From Sphingomonas flavalba (GTDB taxonomy: Bacteria; Pseudomonadota; Alphaproteobacteria; Sphingomonadales; Sphingomonadaceae): a stretch of DNA of 64,000 bases. The stretch lies in contig NZ_SPHY01000010.1 in NCBI RefSeq assembly GCF_004796535.1, forward strand, positions 1 to 64,000. Reading direction: 5' to 3'. The translations under genes and the position numbers were made by a program. The notes under the pieces are model-generated. The model saw only the letters and a list, made by a program, of their open reading frames with translations. It was not told the DNA's origin and made no database searches. Below, in pieces: positions 28,314 through 37,184 of this stretch (position 1 is its first letter; each line of letters opens with the position of its first letter).

Positions 28314-29323
28314 CCCGGATGAACATGATCCAGGCGATCAACTCGGCGATGGAGGTGATGATGGCGCGCGACCCCGCCGTCGTCGTCCTCGGCGAGGATG
28401 TCGGCTATTTCGGCGGCGTGTTCCGCGCCACCGCCGGCCTGCAGAAGAAATTCGGCAAGACCCGGGTATTCGATACGCCGATCACCGAATGCGGCATCAT
28501 CGGCGTCGCCATCGGCATGGGCGCCTATGGCCTGCGCCCGGTGCCGGAAATCCAGTTCGCCGACTATATCTACCCCGCGCTCGACCAGTTGGCGTCGGAA
28601 GCGGCGCGGCTGCGCTACCGCTCGGCAGGCGAGTTCACCGCGCCGATCACCATCCGCTCGCCGTTCGGCGGCGGCATCTTCGGCGGCCAGACGCACAGCC
28701 AGTCGCCGGAGGGCATCTTCACCCACGTCTCGGGCATCAAGACGGTGATCCCGTCCAACCCCTATGACGCGAAGGGCCTGCTGATCGCCGCGATCGAGGA
28801 CAACGACCCGACCCTCTTCTTCGAACCGAAGCGGATCTACAACGGCCCGTTCGACGGCCATTACGACCACCCTGTCCAACCCTGGGCAAAGCATGACGGC
28901 AGCGAGGTGCCGGAGGAGTATTACCGCATCCCGCTCGGCACCGCGAAGGTCGTCCGCGCCGGCGAGGCAGTGACCATCCTCGCCTATGGCACGATGATCC
29001 ATGTCGTCTCCGGCGTCGTCGCTGCCAGCGGTGTCGATGCGGAGATCATCGACCTGCGCACCCTGATCCCGCTCGACATCGACACAATCACCGCCTCGGT
29101 CGAAAAGACCGGCCGCTGCATGATCGTCCATGAGGCGACGCGGACCAGCGGCTTCGGCGCCGAATTGGCGGCGCAGGTGCAGGAACGCTGCTTCCACTCC
29201 CTGGAGGCGCCGATCGAGCGCGTCACCGGCTACGACACGCCTTACCCCCACAGCCTCGAATGGGCCTATTTCCCCGGCCCGGTCCGCATCGGCGAGGCGC
29301 TGAAGAAAATCCTGAAGGACTGA
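28310..29323 (+). CDS. bkdA2: Branched-chain 2-oxoacid dehydrogenase E1 component, beta subunit
   Basis: 337 aa, with ATGA overlap to bkdA1. Conserved transketolase-type sequence: VVVLGEDVGYFGGVFRAT (about 24-41), FDTPITECGIIGVAIGMG and VPEIQFADYIYPALDQL. The C-terminal domain carries CMIVHEATRTSGFGAELAA. It completes the E1 heterotetramer. Confidence 0.94.
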   Translation: MTRMNMIQAINSAMEVMMARDPAVVVLGEDVGYFGGVFRATAGLQKKFGKTRVFDTPITECGIIGVAIGMGAYGLRPVPEIQFADYIYPALDQLASEAARLRYRSAGEFTAPITIRSPFGGGIFGGQTHSQSPEGIFTHVSGIKTVIPSNPYDAKGLLIAAIEDNDPTLFFEPKRIYNGPFDGHYDHPVQPWAKHDGSEVPEEYYRIPLGTAKVVRAGEAVTILAYGTMIHVVSGVVAASGVDAEIIDLRTLIPLDIDTITASVEKTGRCMIVHEATRTSGFGAELAAQVQERCFHSLEAPIERVTGYDTPYPHSLEWAYFPGPVRIGEALKKILKD

Positions 29324-29328
29324 TCGCG

Positions 29329-30597
29329 ATGGCCCGTTTCACCTTCCGCCTGCCGGACATCGGCGAAGGCATTGCCGAGGCGGAGATTGTCGCCTGGCAC
29401 GTCAAGCCGGGCGACCGGATCGAGGAAGACGGCAAGCTCGCCGACATGATGACCGACAAGGCGACGGTCGAAATGGAATCGCCGGTCGCCGGCACCGTCG
29501 TCGAAGTCGCCGGCGCCGTCGGCGATATCGTCGCGATCGGCTCGGCGCTGGCGGTGATCGAGGTCGAAGGCGCGGTCGACGAACCGCCCGCCGACGCCCC
29601 GGAGGAAAAGCGCATCGCCGCCGAAACCCCCGGCGCCGAAGCAGCCGCCCCACCCGCCACCCCCAGTGCTCCTGCGAAAGCAGGAGCCCAGGAGTCACCC
29701 TCCCCAACCCCGGCCCCCGCCTCGGCGCCCACGCCCGCCGCCCGCATCCTCGCCTCCCCGGCCGTCCGCGCCCGCGCGCAGACTCTCGGCATCGACCTGG
29801 CGCAGGTGAAGGCGGCGGCGGACGGCCGCGTCCGCCATGCCGACCTCGACGCCTATCTGACCTACAACGGCGCGCAGGGCTTCCGCCCCGCCGGCGCCGC
29901 CCGCCCCGACGAACAGGTCAAGGTCATCGGCATGCGCCGCCGCATCGCGGAAAACATGGCCGCGGCGAAGCGCCACATCCCGCATTTCACCTATGTCGAG
30001 GAAATCGACGTCACCGCGCTGGAGGACATGCGGGCCGACCTGAACGCCAATCGCGGCGCCCGCCCCAAGCTGACCATGCTGCCGCTGCTGATCGTCGCGC
30101 TGTGCAAGGCGCTGCCCGCCTTCCCGATGATCAACGCCCGCTATGACGATGAGGCCGGGGTGGTCACCCGCCACGGAGCCGTCCATCTCGGCATGGCGAC
30201 GCAGACCGATGCCGGGCTGATGGTCCCGGTGATCCGCGACGCGCAAGACCGTAATATCTGGCAACTGGCGGCGGAAATCGTCCGCCTCGCCGACGCCGCC
30301 CGCAGCGGCAAGGCGAAGGCGGAGGAACTGTCCGGCTCGACGCTGACCGTCACCTCGCTCGGCCCGCTCGGCGGCATCGCCACCACCCCGGTGATTAACC
30401 GCCCGGAAGTCGCGATCATCGGCCCCAACCGGGTGATCGAGCGGCCGGTGATCCGCGATGGAGAAATCGTTGCGGCGAAGCTGATGAACCTGTCGATCTC
30501 CTGCGACCACCGCGTCGTCGACGGCTGGGACGCGGCGAGCTTCGTCCAGGCGGTCCGCAAGCTGCTCGAAACGCCCGTCCTGCTGTTCGCCGACTGA
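29329..30597 (+). CDS. bkdB: Branched-chain 2-oxoacid dehydrogenase E2 (dihydrolipoyl acyltransferase)
   Basis: 422 aa. The lipoyl domain is about 1-80, with lipoyl Lys44 in MMTDKATVEMES. A Pro/Ala-rich linker follows (about 82-138), then a peripheral-subunit-binding domain (about 141-178, LASPAVRARAQTLGIDLAQV). The catalytic domain (about 195-422) has the CDHRVVDGWDAASF active site. Linker residues 114-120 (APAKAGA) are encoded by the dispersed hairpin repeat at 29668-29687. No E3 (lipoamide dehydrogenase) gene follows in this window. Confidence 0.94.
   Translation: MARFTFRLPDIGEGIAEAEIVAWHVKPGDRIEEDGKLADMMTDKATVEMESPVAGTVVEVAGAVGDIVAIGSALAVIEVEGAVDEPPADAPEEKRIAAETPGAEAAAPPATPSAPAKAGAQESPSPTPAPASAPTPAARILASPAVRARAQTLGIDLAQVKAAADGRVRHADLDAYLTYNGAQGFRPAGAARPDEQVKVIGMRRRIAENMAAAKRHIPHFTYVEEIDVTALEDMRADLNANRGARPKLTMLPLLIVALCKALPAFPMINARYDDEAGVVTRHGAVHLGMATQTDAGLMVPVIRDAQDRNIWQLAAEIVRLADAARSGKAKAEELSGSTLTVTSLGPLGGIATTPVINRPEVAIIGPNRVIERPVIRDGEIVAAKLMNLSISCDHRVVDGWDAASFVQAVRKLLETPVLLFAD
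29668..29687. repeat. Dispersed hairpin repeat inside the bkdB coding sequence
   Basis: GCTCCTGCGAAAGCAGGAGC, a perfect 8-bp stem with GAAA loop. The match to the intergenic copy at 15171-15193 extends to the flanking T and CC. Here it is in frame with bkdB (codon boundary at 29668), encoding A-P-A-K-A-G-A in the flexible linker. Confidence 0.85.
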
Positions 30598-30680
30598 TCG
30601 GCCGAACGGCCCGGCGCATCGGCGATGCGGATCGGATCCGCCCCAGCTATGCTTCCGTCGGATCAGTACGGGATCGTGCC

Positions 30681-30917
30681 ATGACGCGTCTGCTGTTGTT
30701 GCTTATCGTGCCGCTGGCGCTACCGGGCTGCGTCGCCCGGACGGCGGCCAATGTCGTCACCCTGCCGGTCCGCGCCGTCGGCCAGACCGCGGACTGGATG
30801 ACGACCAGCCAGGACGAGGCGGACCGCAATCGCGGCCGCGAAATCCGCAAGCAGGAAAAGCGCGAGGCCAGGGAACGCCGCCGCGCCGAAAAGCAGGCCA
30901 CGCGCCGCCCGCACTAG
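30681..30917 (+). CDS. Small putative lipoprotein, 78 aa
   Basis: Starts MTRLLLLLIVPLALPGCVAR, with an LPGC lipobox and Cys17, so it is probably a lipoprotein. The rest is a highly charged Arg/Glu/Lys helix (KQEKREARERRRAEKQA). No family recognised. It sits between bkdB and a TonB receptor. Confidence 0.6.
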   Translation: MTRLLLLLIVPLALPGCVARTAANVVTLPVRAVGQTADWMTTSQDEADRNRGREIRKQEKREARERRRAEKQATRRPH

Positions 30918-31112
30918 CACGCCCGGGGACCGCCGTCGCGAGCGACCGGACAGGCCTTGTGCAACTGCAGCAAAGCAAATCTTCCCATGATGTTAGGAAA
31001 GCCACGTCGCAATTGTCGACCCAGTGGATAGAAATGACTCGGTCAAAGCCGGACCGGCGCGCAGCCGCGCGCCCGCCAGACCGAGCAGTCCGCATCAGGG
31101 AGTAAGACGACC

Positions 31113-33518
31113 ATGCCGATCCACCCGAAAATCCGTCTCGCCGCCTCGGCCGCGCTGGTTCTGGTGACGCCGGGCATCGCTCACGCGCAGCAGCCCGGCG
31201 GCCAGCCGGGCGCCAGCAGCGGCGATGACGTGATCGTCGTCACCGGCACCCGCGCCGCCGGTCGCACCCGGCTCGATTCCGTCTCGCCGGTGGACGTGCT
31301 GACCGCCAACACGCTGCGCCAGCAGGGCACGACCGAAGTGGCGGAGGCGCTGTCCAGTGTCACCCCGTCGATCGATTTCCCGCGCGCCGCCGTGGTCGAC
31401 GGCACCGATTCCGTCCGCCCCGCCACGCTACGCGGCCTGTCGCCGGACCAGACGCTGGTGCTGATCAATAATGTCCGCGGCCATTCGTCGGCACTGGTCA
31501 ACGTCAACGGATCGGTCGGGCGCGGCTCGTCCGCCGTCGACCTGAACACCATCCCCGGCGTCGCCCTCGACCGGATCGAGGTGCTGCGCGACGGCGCGTC
31601 GGCGCAATACGGGTCGGACGCGATCGCCGGCGTCATCAACCTGCGCCTGCGCGAGGCGCGGTCCGGCGGCGGGCTCAACGCCAGCATCGGTCAATACCGC
31701 ACCACCGTCGACGCGGCGCGTGGATCGCGCAACGCGCATGACGGCGAAACCTTCACCATTTCCGGCTGGCAAGGGCTGGCGCTGGGCCAGGACGGCTTCC
31801 TGACGCTCTCCGCCGAATATCTGAACCGCAACCCGACCAGCCGTGGTGATCTGGACCCCCGCGCCACCCCAGCCAAGCTCCGCTCGCGCTTCGGCGATCC
31901 GGATGTCGAGCAGTACACGCTCTATGCCAATGCCGGCGTGCCGCTGGGCGACGACTGGCAGCTCTACGGCTGGGGCGGTTACCAGCATCGCGACAGCGTC
32001 AGCGCCGCCTTCCCGCGCGTGCCGAGCAACGCCAACAACGTCGCCTCCGTCTATCCGGACGGCTTCCTGCCGCTGATCGGCGTCAAGTCGAAGGACCTGA
32101 CGCTGGCGGCCGGCGTGCGCGGCGACCTCGGCGCGTGGAATCTCGACCTGAACGTCAGTTACGGCCGCAACCGGCTGGATTTCAGCACGCTCAACTCGAT
32201 CAACGCGACCTACGGCGCGGCTTCGCCGACCGTGTTCGACGACGGATCGCTGATCTACAACCAGTTCATCACCGGGCTGGACCTCAACCGCGAATATGGA
32301 CTGGGCGAAGGCACGCTGACCGTCGCCGCCGGCGTCGAATATCGTCGAGAGGGCTATGAGATCGTCGCTGGCCAGCACGAGTCCTACGATCGCGGCCCGC
32401 TCGGCGGCAACACCGCCCTCGCCGGCGGCGCCCAGGGCTTCATCGGCTTCCAGCCGGCGAACGAGGTCGACGTTCACCGCGACAACCTGTCCGCCTATCT
32501 GGACATCGAGGCGAAGTTCAACGATCGGCTGACCGTCGCCGCCGCGGTCCGCGGCGAACGCTATTCCGACTTCGGCGAAACGGCGACGGCCAAGCTGTCC
32601 GGCCGTTACGATGCGACCGACTGGTTCGCGCTGCGCGGCGCGGTGTCCACCGGGTTCCGCGCGCCGTCGCTCCAGCAGAGCTTCTTCACCTCGACGGCGT
32701 CGGTCATTTCGAACGGCAACCTGCTGGAAACCGGCACCTACCCGGCGACCAGCCCGATCGCGGCGGCGCTTGGCGGGCAGGCGCTCGATCCTGAAAAGTC
32801 GACCAACTATTCGCTCGGCTTCGTCGTCCGTTCCGGCGGGTTCGAGCTGACCGTCGATGGCTATCACATCCGCATCCGCGACCAGCTCGCTCTGTCGGAG
32901 AATATCCAAACAAGCTTCAGCCAGGATGTCGCCGACATCCTCGCGCCGTTCGGCGTGCAGGCGGCGCGCTTCTTCATCAACGGCGTCACCACGCGGACCA
33001 AGGGCGTCGATGTCGTCGCGCGCTACCGCCAGCCGACGGTTGCCGCCGGCACGTTCGATTTCACCCTCGCCGCCAATGTCAGCGACATCGCGGTCAAGAA
33101 GGTGCCGACGACGACGTCGACACTGAACCCGGCGCCGACCCTGTTCAACCGCCAGCGCATCCTGACCATTGAGCAGGGCACGCCGCGCACCAAGGTCGTC
33201 GGCTCGGTCGACTGGTCGCTCGGCGATCTCGGGCTGACCGCGCGCACCACCTACTATGGCGACGTCAACCAGCCGGGCACCCTGGCCGACGGCAGCGCGG
33301 ACCTGCACACCGGCAAGAAGGTGATCGCCGACCTGGAGGCGCGCTACACCATCGCCGACCGGGTGACGCTGGCGATCGGCGCGGACAACCTGTTCGACAC
33401 CTATCCGCGCCAGGTGCCTGCGTCGCTCAACTCGACCGGCGTGACCGCCTTCCCCTTCTACTCGCCATTCGGCTTCAACGGCCGCTTCCTCTACGCGCGC
33501 GCAAGCGTGAACTGGTGA
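31113..33518 (+). CDS. TonB-dependent receptor
   Basis: 801 aa outer-membrane receptor. Signal peptide about 1-25 (ends AHA). A probable TonB box follows, DDVIVVTGTR. The plug domain contains LRGLSPDQTLVLINNVRGHS and IEVLRDGASAQYGSDAIAGV (about 155-175). The beta-barrel ends in the aromatic ASVNW. The substrate is unknown. The upstream 195 bases show no clear riboswitch or Fur-type palindrome. Confidence 0.93.
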   Translation: MPIHPKIRLAASAALVLVTPGIAHAQQPGGQPGASSGDDVIVVTGTRAAGRTRLDSVSPVDVLTANTLRQQGTTEVAEALSSVTPSIDFPRAAVVDGTDSVRPATLRGLSPDQTLVLINNVRGHSSALVNVNGSVGRGSSAVDLNTIPGVALDRIEVLRDGASAQYGSDAIAGVINLRLREARSGGGLNASIGQYRTTVDAARGSRNAHDGETFTISGWQGLALGQDGFLTLSAEYLNRNPTSRGDLDPRATPAKLRSRFGDPDVEQYTLYANAGVPLGDDWQLYGWGGYQHRDSVSAAFPRVPSNANNVASVYPDGFLPLIGVKSKDLTLAAGVRGDLGAWNLDLNVSYGRNRLDFSTLNSINATYGAASPTVFDDGSLIYNQFITGLDLNREYGLGEGTLTVAAGVEYRREGYEIVAGQHESYDRGPLGGNTALAGGAQGFIGFQPANEVDVHRDNLSAYLDIEAKFNDRLTVAAAVRGERYSDFGETATAKLSGRYDATDWFALRGAVSTGFRAPSLQQSFFTSTASVISNGNLLETGTYPATSPIAAALGGQALDPEKSTNYSLGFVVRSGGFELTVDGYHIRIRDQLALSENIQTSFSQDVADILAPFGVQAARFFINGVTTRTKGVDVVARYRQPTVAAGTFDFTLAANVSDIAVKKVPTTTSTLNPAPTLFNRQRILTIEQGTPRTKVVGSVDWSLGDLGLTARTTYYGDVNQPGTLADGSADLHTGKKVIADLEARYTIADRVTLAIGADNLFDTYPRQVPASLNSTGVTAFPFYSPFGFNGRFLYARASVNW

Positions 33519-33529
33519 ACCCACCACAG

Positions 33530-33562
33530 CGGTTGCCGGCGCGGCACCTGCACCGGCAACCG
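33530..33562. terminator. Hairpin between two convergent genes
   Basis: Perfect 10-bp arms CGGTTGCCGG and CCGGCAACCG around a 13-base loop. It lies between the TonB receptor stop and the convergent Crp/Fnr stop, where a bidirectional terminator is expected. No T-run, so efficiency is uncertain. Confidence 0.5.
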
Positions 33563-33581
33563 ACCAGCCGGACGGAAAGGG

Positions 33582-34331
33582 CTATTTCGCCGGCGCCGCC
33601 GGGCAGGGCCGCGGTCCTTGCGTACCCTCGGCCATATCGCGGATCCGCCGTATGTCGCACAGGGTGAGCCGCCCGTGCCGGCTGGCGAGGAAGCCGGCCT
33701 TCTGCCAGGCGGAAAGTAGCCGGCTGGCAGTGTAGAGGGTGATGCCGGCGAACGCCGCGACATCCTTGCGCCGCAGCGGCATCTCGATCGTCGTGCCGCA
33801 CGGTCCGTCCCGTCCCGCCTGGGCGGCGAGGCGCAGAATAGCCTGGGCCAGGCGCGGCTCGGCACGTAGCGTCGTCAGTTCTCGCACCCGTTCCTGAAGC
33901 TGTGCGATCCGGGTACCGAGGATGCGGATCATGTTGGTTGAAATCGCACCGTGCCGCGCCATCAGCGCCAGCAGATCGCTGCCGCTCCAGCTGAACACGG
34001 TCGACGCCTCGACGGTGATCGCGTCGGCCGGAAAGCGCCGGTCGGTGAACAGCGGCGCCGCGCCGAACATCTCGCCGGGGCCGATGAAGCGGACAATCGC
34101 TTCCCCCCCGTCACTGCCGGTCTGGACGATCCGCACGCTGCCGGCACCCAGCGCATAGGCGCGCTCCACCACCTCGCCCTGCGCGCAAATCACCTTGCCC
34201 TTGGCCACCCGCTCAACCCGCATCGCGGCGCGCACCGCGTCGAGCGCTTCGGGGGACAGAGAGCGCAGCAGCTCGAATCCGTCCAGCCGCTCGCGCAGCG
34301 CCGCCATTCGCTCCCATCCGCGATAGTCCAT
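33582..34331 (-). CDS. Crp/Fnr-family transcriptional regulator
   Basis: 249 aa. The cyclic-nucleotide-binding-like domain is at about 15-130 (KGKVICAQGEVVERAYALGAGSVRI, with FIGPGEMFG). A dimer helix with ETT-like LQERVRELTTL follows. The C-terminal winged helix has RRKDVAAFAGITLYTASRLL (about 188-207). No N-terminal cysteine set for an Fe-S cluster, so it is not classic FNR. Divergent from the receptor gene at 34447, which may be its target. Confidence 0.88.
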   Translation of the reverse strand: MDYRGWERMAALRERLDGFELLRSLSPEALDAVRAAMRVERVAKGKVICAQGEVVERAYALGAGSVRIVQTGSDGGEAIVRFIGPGEMFGAAPLFTDRRFPADAITVEASTVFSWSGSDLLALMARHGAISTNMIRILGTRIAQLQERVRELTTLRAEPRLAQAILRLAAQAGRDGPCGTTIEMPLRRKDVAAFAGITLYTASRLLSAWQKAGFLASRHGRLTLCDIRRIRDMAEGTQGPRPCPAAPAK

Positions 34332-34415
34332 CGGCTTTCCCCGCTCGTCCGCCCTCGCGACAATCGGCCGGCATGTTGCGCCAGCGCAAAACCGTCATCA
34401 TGGATACATCTTATA

Positions 34416-34430
34416 TGCGAGTAACTCGCA
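34416..34430. promoter_or_regulatory. Perfect 7-1-7 inverted repeat resembling a Fur box
   Basis: TGCGAGTAACTCGCA: arms TGCGAGT and ACTCGCA flank one base. The 7-1-7 layout is that of Fur sites (TGATAATNATTATCA), and the outer T-G, central A/T and C-A positions agree. It lies 17 bases before the receptor start. A Crp/Fnr-type site for the divergent regulator is an alternative. Confidence 0.5.
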
Positions 34431-34446
34431 ATAGCAAAGATGTGAT

Positions 34447-36696
34447 ATGCCCCCTTCCTGCCGATGCCGCCTGTCTCATTCGTCGTCACCCGCCGCCGCC
34501 CGCCTGTCGGCGGCGCTTGGCGTTTCGGCGCTGGCGGCGGCGCTGGTTCCCGGCGGCGCCCTCGCCCAGTCGGCGTCGCCGGGCGCGGCGGGCGAGATCG
34601 TCGTCGTCGCGCCGCACAGCCCGGTTGTTACCCGGCTCGACGCCGCGGCCGGGGCGACCGCCATCCTGTCAGCCGACGCGCTGCCGGCCAGCACCAACCT
34701 GACCATGGCGCGCGCGCTCGCCGCCGTGCCTGGCGTGGTGGTGCAGGATTTCTTCGGCGGCAACGATCAGCCGCGTATCCAGATGCGCGGTTCCGGCCTG
34801 CAGCAGAATCCGGTCGAACGCGGCGCACTGATGCTGCGCAACGGCCTGCCGCTCAACCGCGCCGACGGCTCCTATATTGTCGGCTTCGCCAATCCCGGAG
34901 AGGCGCAGGCGATCGAGGTCTATCGCGGCTACATGGCCAACCGGCTGGGCGCGACCGTGCTGGGCGGGGCACTCAATCTGGTGTCGCCGGACGGCCGCAC
35001 CAGCCCCGGCGTCGCCCTGGCCGCGAGCGGCGGCAGCTTCGGCCAGTTCGGCGCCAGCGCGCGGGTTGGCTTCGCCGACGAACGTTCCGACATGTTGCTG
35101 CGCGGCGACTTCACCCGCCGCGACGGATACCGGACCTACAACGATTCGCGCCGCGTCGGCGTCGGCGGCAATGTCGGCGTGCGGCTGACCGACGCGGTGA
35201 CCGTGCGGCTGTTCGCCAGCTATGCCGACCTCGGCTTCGACGTGTCCGGGCCGCTGACCATGGCGCTGCTGAAAAGCAACCCGCGCGCGGTGTTCACCGG
35301 CCCGACGGTGACGCCGGCCGGCGCGATCAACCCCGGCCCCAATGTCGTGCGGGACAGGCCCCGGCGGGAAGCGACGCAGTTCCAGGCCGGCGCCCGCGCG
35401 ACCGGCGCGTTCGGCGCCCATGTCGTCGACCTCGCCTTCGGCTATGCAGCGACCGACGACATGTTCCGCTTTCCGATGTCCGCCGGCGTGCGCGACACCG
35501 ACGGCGACGACGTGACGCTGGTCGCCCGCTATGCCTACAAGCCGGACGCCAGCCGCGCGCTGCCGCTGTTCGAGGCGACCGCCCAATATGTGGCCGGCAC
35601 CGCCGACCGGGACAATTACCTGAACCTCGCCGGCAAGCGCGGCGCGCTGTTCGGGCGCAGCCGGCTGAAGGCGGATACGCTGGCGCTGAACGCCGGGCTG
35701 AACATCCCGCTCGGCACGGACCTTACCCTGTCGCCATCGTTGTCCTGGTCGCGCGCCACCCGCGACAACGCCGACCGCTTCGGCGCGGCGACCCGGCCGA
35801 CCGCCGCCTACAGCCCGGCCAACCCCGGAATGGCACTGCCCGGCGGCGCGGTGCCGGCGGTCAGCACCAGCTACGCGCGCGCCTATGAGGGGTGGAGCCC
35901 GGCGCTCGGCATCGCCTGGCAGCCGTCGGGCGACCAGACGCTGTTCGTCGCCGTCAGCCGCAGCTTCGAGCCGCCAACCCATGACGACCTGCTGGCGACC
36001 GTCAACGGCACGCCGAACAGCAGTGCCGGGCGGCCGAACCCGGCCAACCCCGCCGTCCCCGCCGCTGCCTTCGTCACGCCGGCGCTGAAGGCGCAGCGCG
36101 CGACCACCGCCGAGGCTGGCTGGCGCGGCCGGTCCGGCGGCTTTTCGTGGGACGCCGTCGCCTACTATTCGTGGGTCCGCAACGAGCTGCTCAGCCTGCG
36201 CGACGAATCCGGCACCTCGCTCGGCGCCGCCAACGCGCCGCGCACCCGCCATCTCGGCGTCGAGCTTGGACTCAGTGCTCAACTCCTGCCGACGCTCAGC
36301 GGCCGGATCGCCTATACGTGGCAGGATTTCCGCTTCCGGCATGATCCGCTGCGCGGCGACAACCGGCTGGCAGGCGCCCCGCGCCACTGGCTGCAGGCCA
36401 GCCTCGACTGGCGGCCGGTCGACAGCCTTACCGCGCAGGCCGCCGTGCGCTGGGTGCCGACGAAGACCCCGGTCGACAATCTCGGCACGCTTTACAACCC
36501 TGCCTACGCCGTCGCCGACCTGCGCGGCGAATACCGGCTGGGCGACGGCGCCACCGTCTTCGCCGAAATCACCAACCTGTTCGACAAGCGCTACGCCGCC
36601 TCGACCCTGATCGTCGATCAGGCCCGGCCCGATCAGGCCGCCTTCCTGCCGGGAGACGGCCGCGCCTTCGGCGGCGGCATCCGCCTCAGCTTCTGA
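34447..36696 (+). CDS. TonB-dependent siderophore-type receptor
   Basis: 749 aa. Signal peptide about 1-40 (ends GALA, then QSASPG). TonB-box-like EIVVVAPHSP. The plug domain has ALAAVPGVVVQDFFGGNDQP and IQMRGSGLQQNPVERG. The barrel ends with GGIRLSF, the usual C-terminal Phe. A perfect palindrome upstream suggests iron or redox control. Probably co-transcribed with the cupin gene 20 bases downstream. Confidence 0.92.
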   Translation: MPPSCRCRLSHSSSPAAARLSAALGVSALAAALVPGGALAQSASPGAAGEIVVVAPHSPVVTRLDAAAGATAILSADALPASTNLTMARALAAVPGVVVQDFFGGNDQPRIQMRGSGLQQNPVERGALMLRNGLPLNRADGSYIVGFANPGEAQAIEVYRGYMANRLGATVLGGALNLVSPDGRTSPGVALAASGGSFGQFGASARVGFADERSDMLLRGDFTRRDGYRTYNDSRRVGVGGNVGVRLTDAVTVRLFASYADLGFDVSGPLTMALLKSNPRAVFTGPTVTPAGAINPGPNVVRDRPRREATQFQAGARATGAFGAHVVDLAFGYAATDDMFRFPMSAGVRDTDGDDVTLVARYAYKPDASRALPLFEATAQYVAGTADRDNYLNLAGKRGALFGRSRLKADTLALNAGLNIPLGTDLTLSPSLSWSRATRDNADRFGAATRPTAAYSPANPGMALPGGAVPAVSTSYARAYEGWSPALGIAWQPSGDQTLFVAVSRSFEPPTHDDLLATVNGTPNSSAGRPNPANPAVPAAAFVTPALKAQRATTAEAGWRGRSGGFSWDAVAYYSWVRNELLSLRDESGTSLGAANAPRTRHLGVELGLSAQLLPTLSGRIAYTWQDFRFRHDPLRGDNRLAGAPRHWLQASLDWRPVDSLTAQAAVRWVPTKTPVDNLGTLYNPAYAVADLRGEYRLGDGATVFAEITNLFDKRYAASTLIVDQARPDQAAFLPGDGRAFGGGIRLSF

Positions 36697-36716
36697 CCCC
36701 CAAGAAAGGACCAGCC

Positions 36717-37172
36717 ATGCACCAGCCCACCCTGCTCCTCGTCGCCGCCACCGCGCTGGCGGCCCCCGCCGCCGCGTCCGCCGCCACCGGCGGGTCGACG
36801 ACGCTCGACATCGACAAGCTCGGCTACGAAATCGTCCACGACGTCGCCCGCCGCACGATCCTTGCGCTCGACAAGGACGGCCAGCCGCTCAGCCTGTTGC
36901 TCCGCATCGGCAACGGCCAGTTCCTGCCGCCGCACGGCGGCGGCGGCCCGATCCGCCTGTTGACCGTCGTTTCGGGCACGCTGACCTGGGGCGACGGCAA
37001 CACGGTCGACCCGGCGGCGGAGCGCCGCCTCGGCCCCGGCACCGTCGTCGTCCTGCCCGCCGGTGGCGGCGAGCACTGGGCAGCCGCCCGCGACGGCGAC
37101 GTGCTGCTTCAGGTCGTGCTGGTCAGGGGCGGCAGCCTGACGCCGACCGCCGCCGCCCAGGTCACGCCCTGA
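36717..37172 (+). CDS. Secreted cupin-domain protein
   Basis: 151 aa with a Sec signal peptide (about 1-22, ends ASA). The rest fits a small cupin: FLPPHGGGGPIRLLTVVSGTLTWGD and a second motif VVLPAGGGEHWAA. Histidines could bind a metal. Function unknown. An AAAGGA site precedes the ATG. It follows the TonB receptor closely, so a periplasmic role linked to its ligand is possible. Confidence 0.72.
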   Translation: MHQPTLLLVAATALAAPAAASAATGGSTTLDIDKLGYEIVHDVARRTILALDKDGQPLSLLLRIGNGQFLPPHGGGGPIRLLTVVSGTLTWGDGNTVDPAAERRLGPGTVVVLPAGGGEHWAAARDGDVLLQVVLVRGGSLTPTAAAQVTP

Positions 37173-37184
37173 GCCAGCGCGCCG

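Noticed and set aside
30918-31112. Possible cobalamin or other riboswitch before the first TonB receptor
   Set aside because: I could not find a B12-box-like sequence or a convincing set of stems in this 195-base leader.
31428-33527. 699-codon minus-strand open frame opposite a TonB receptor
   Set aside because: The plus strand encodes signal peptide, plug and barrel motifs. The minus frame has none.
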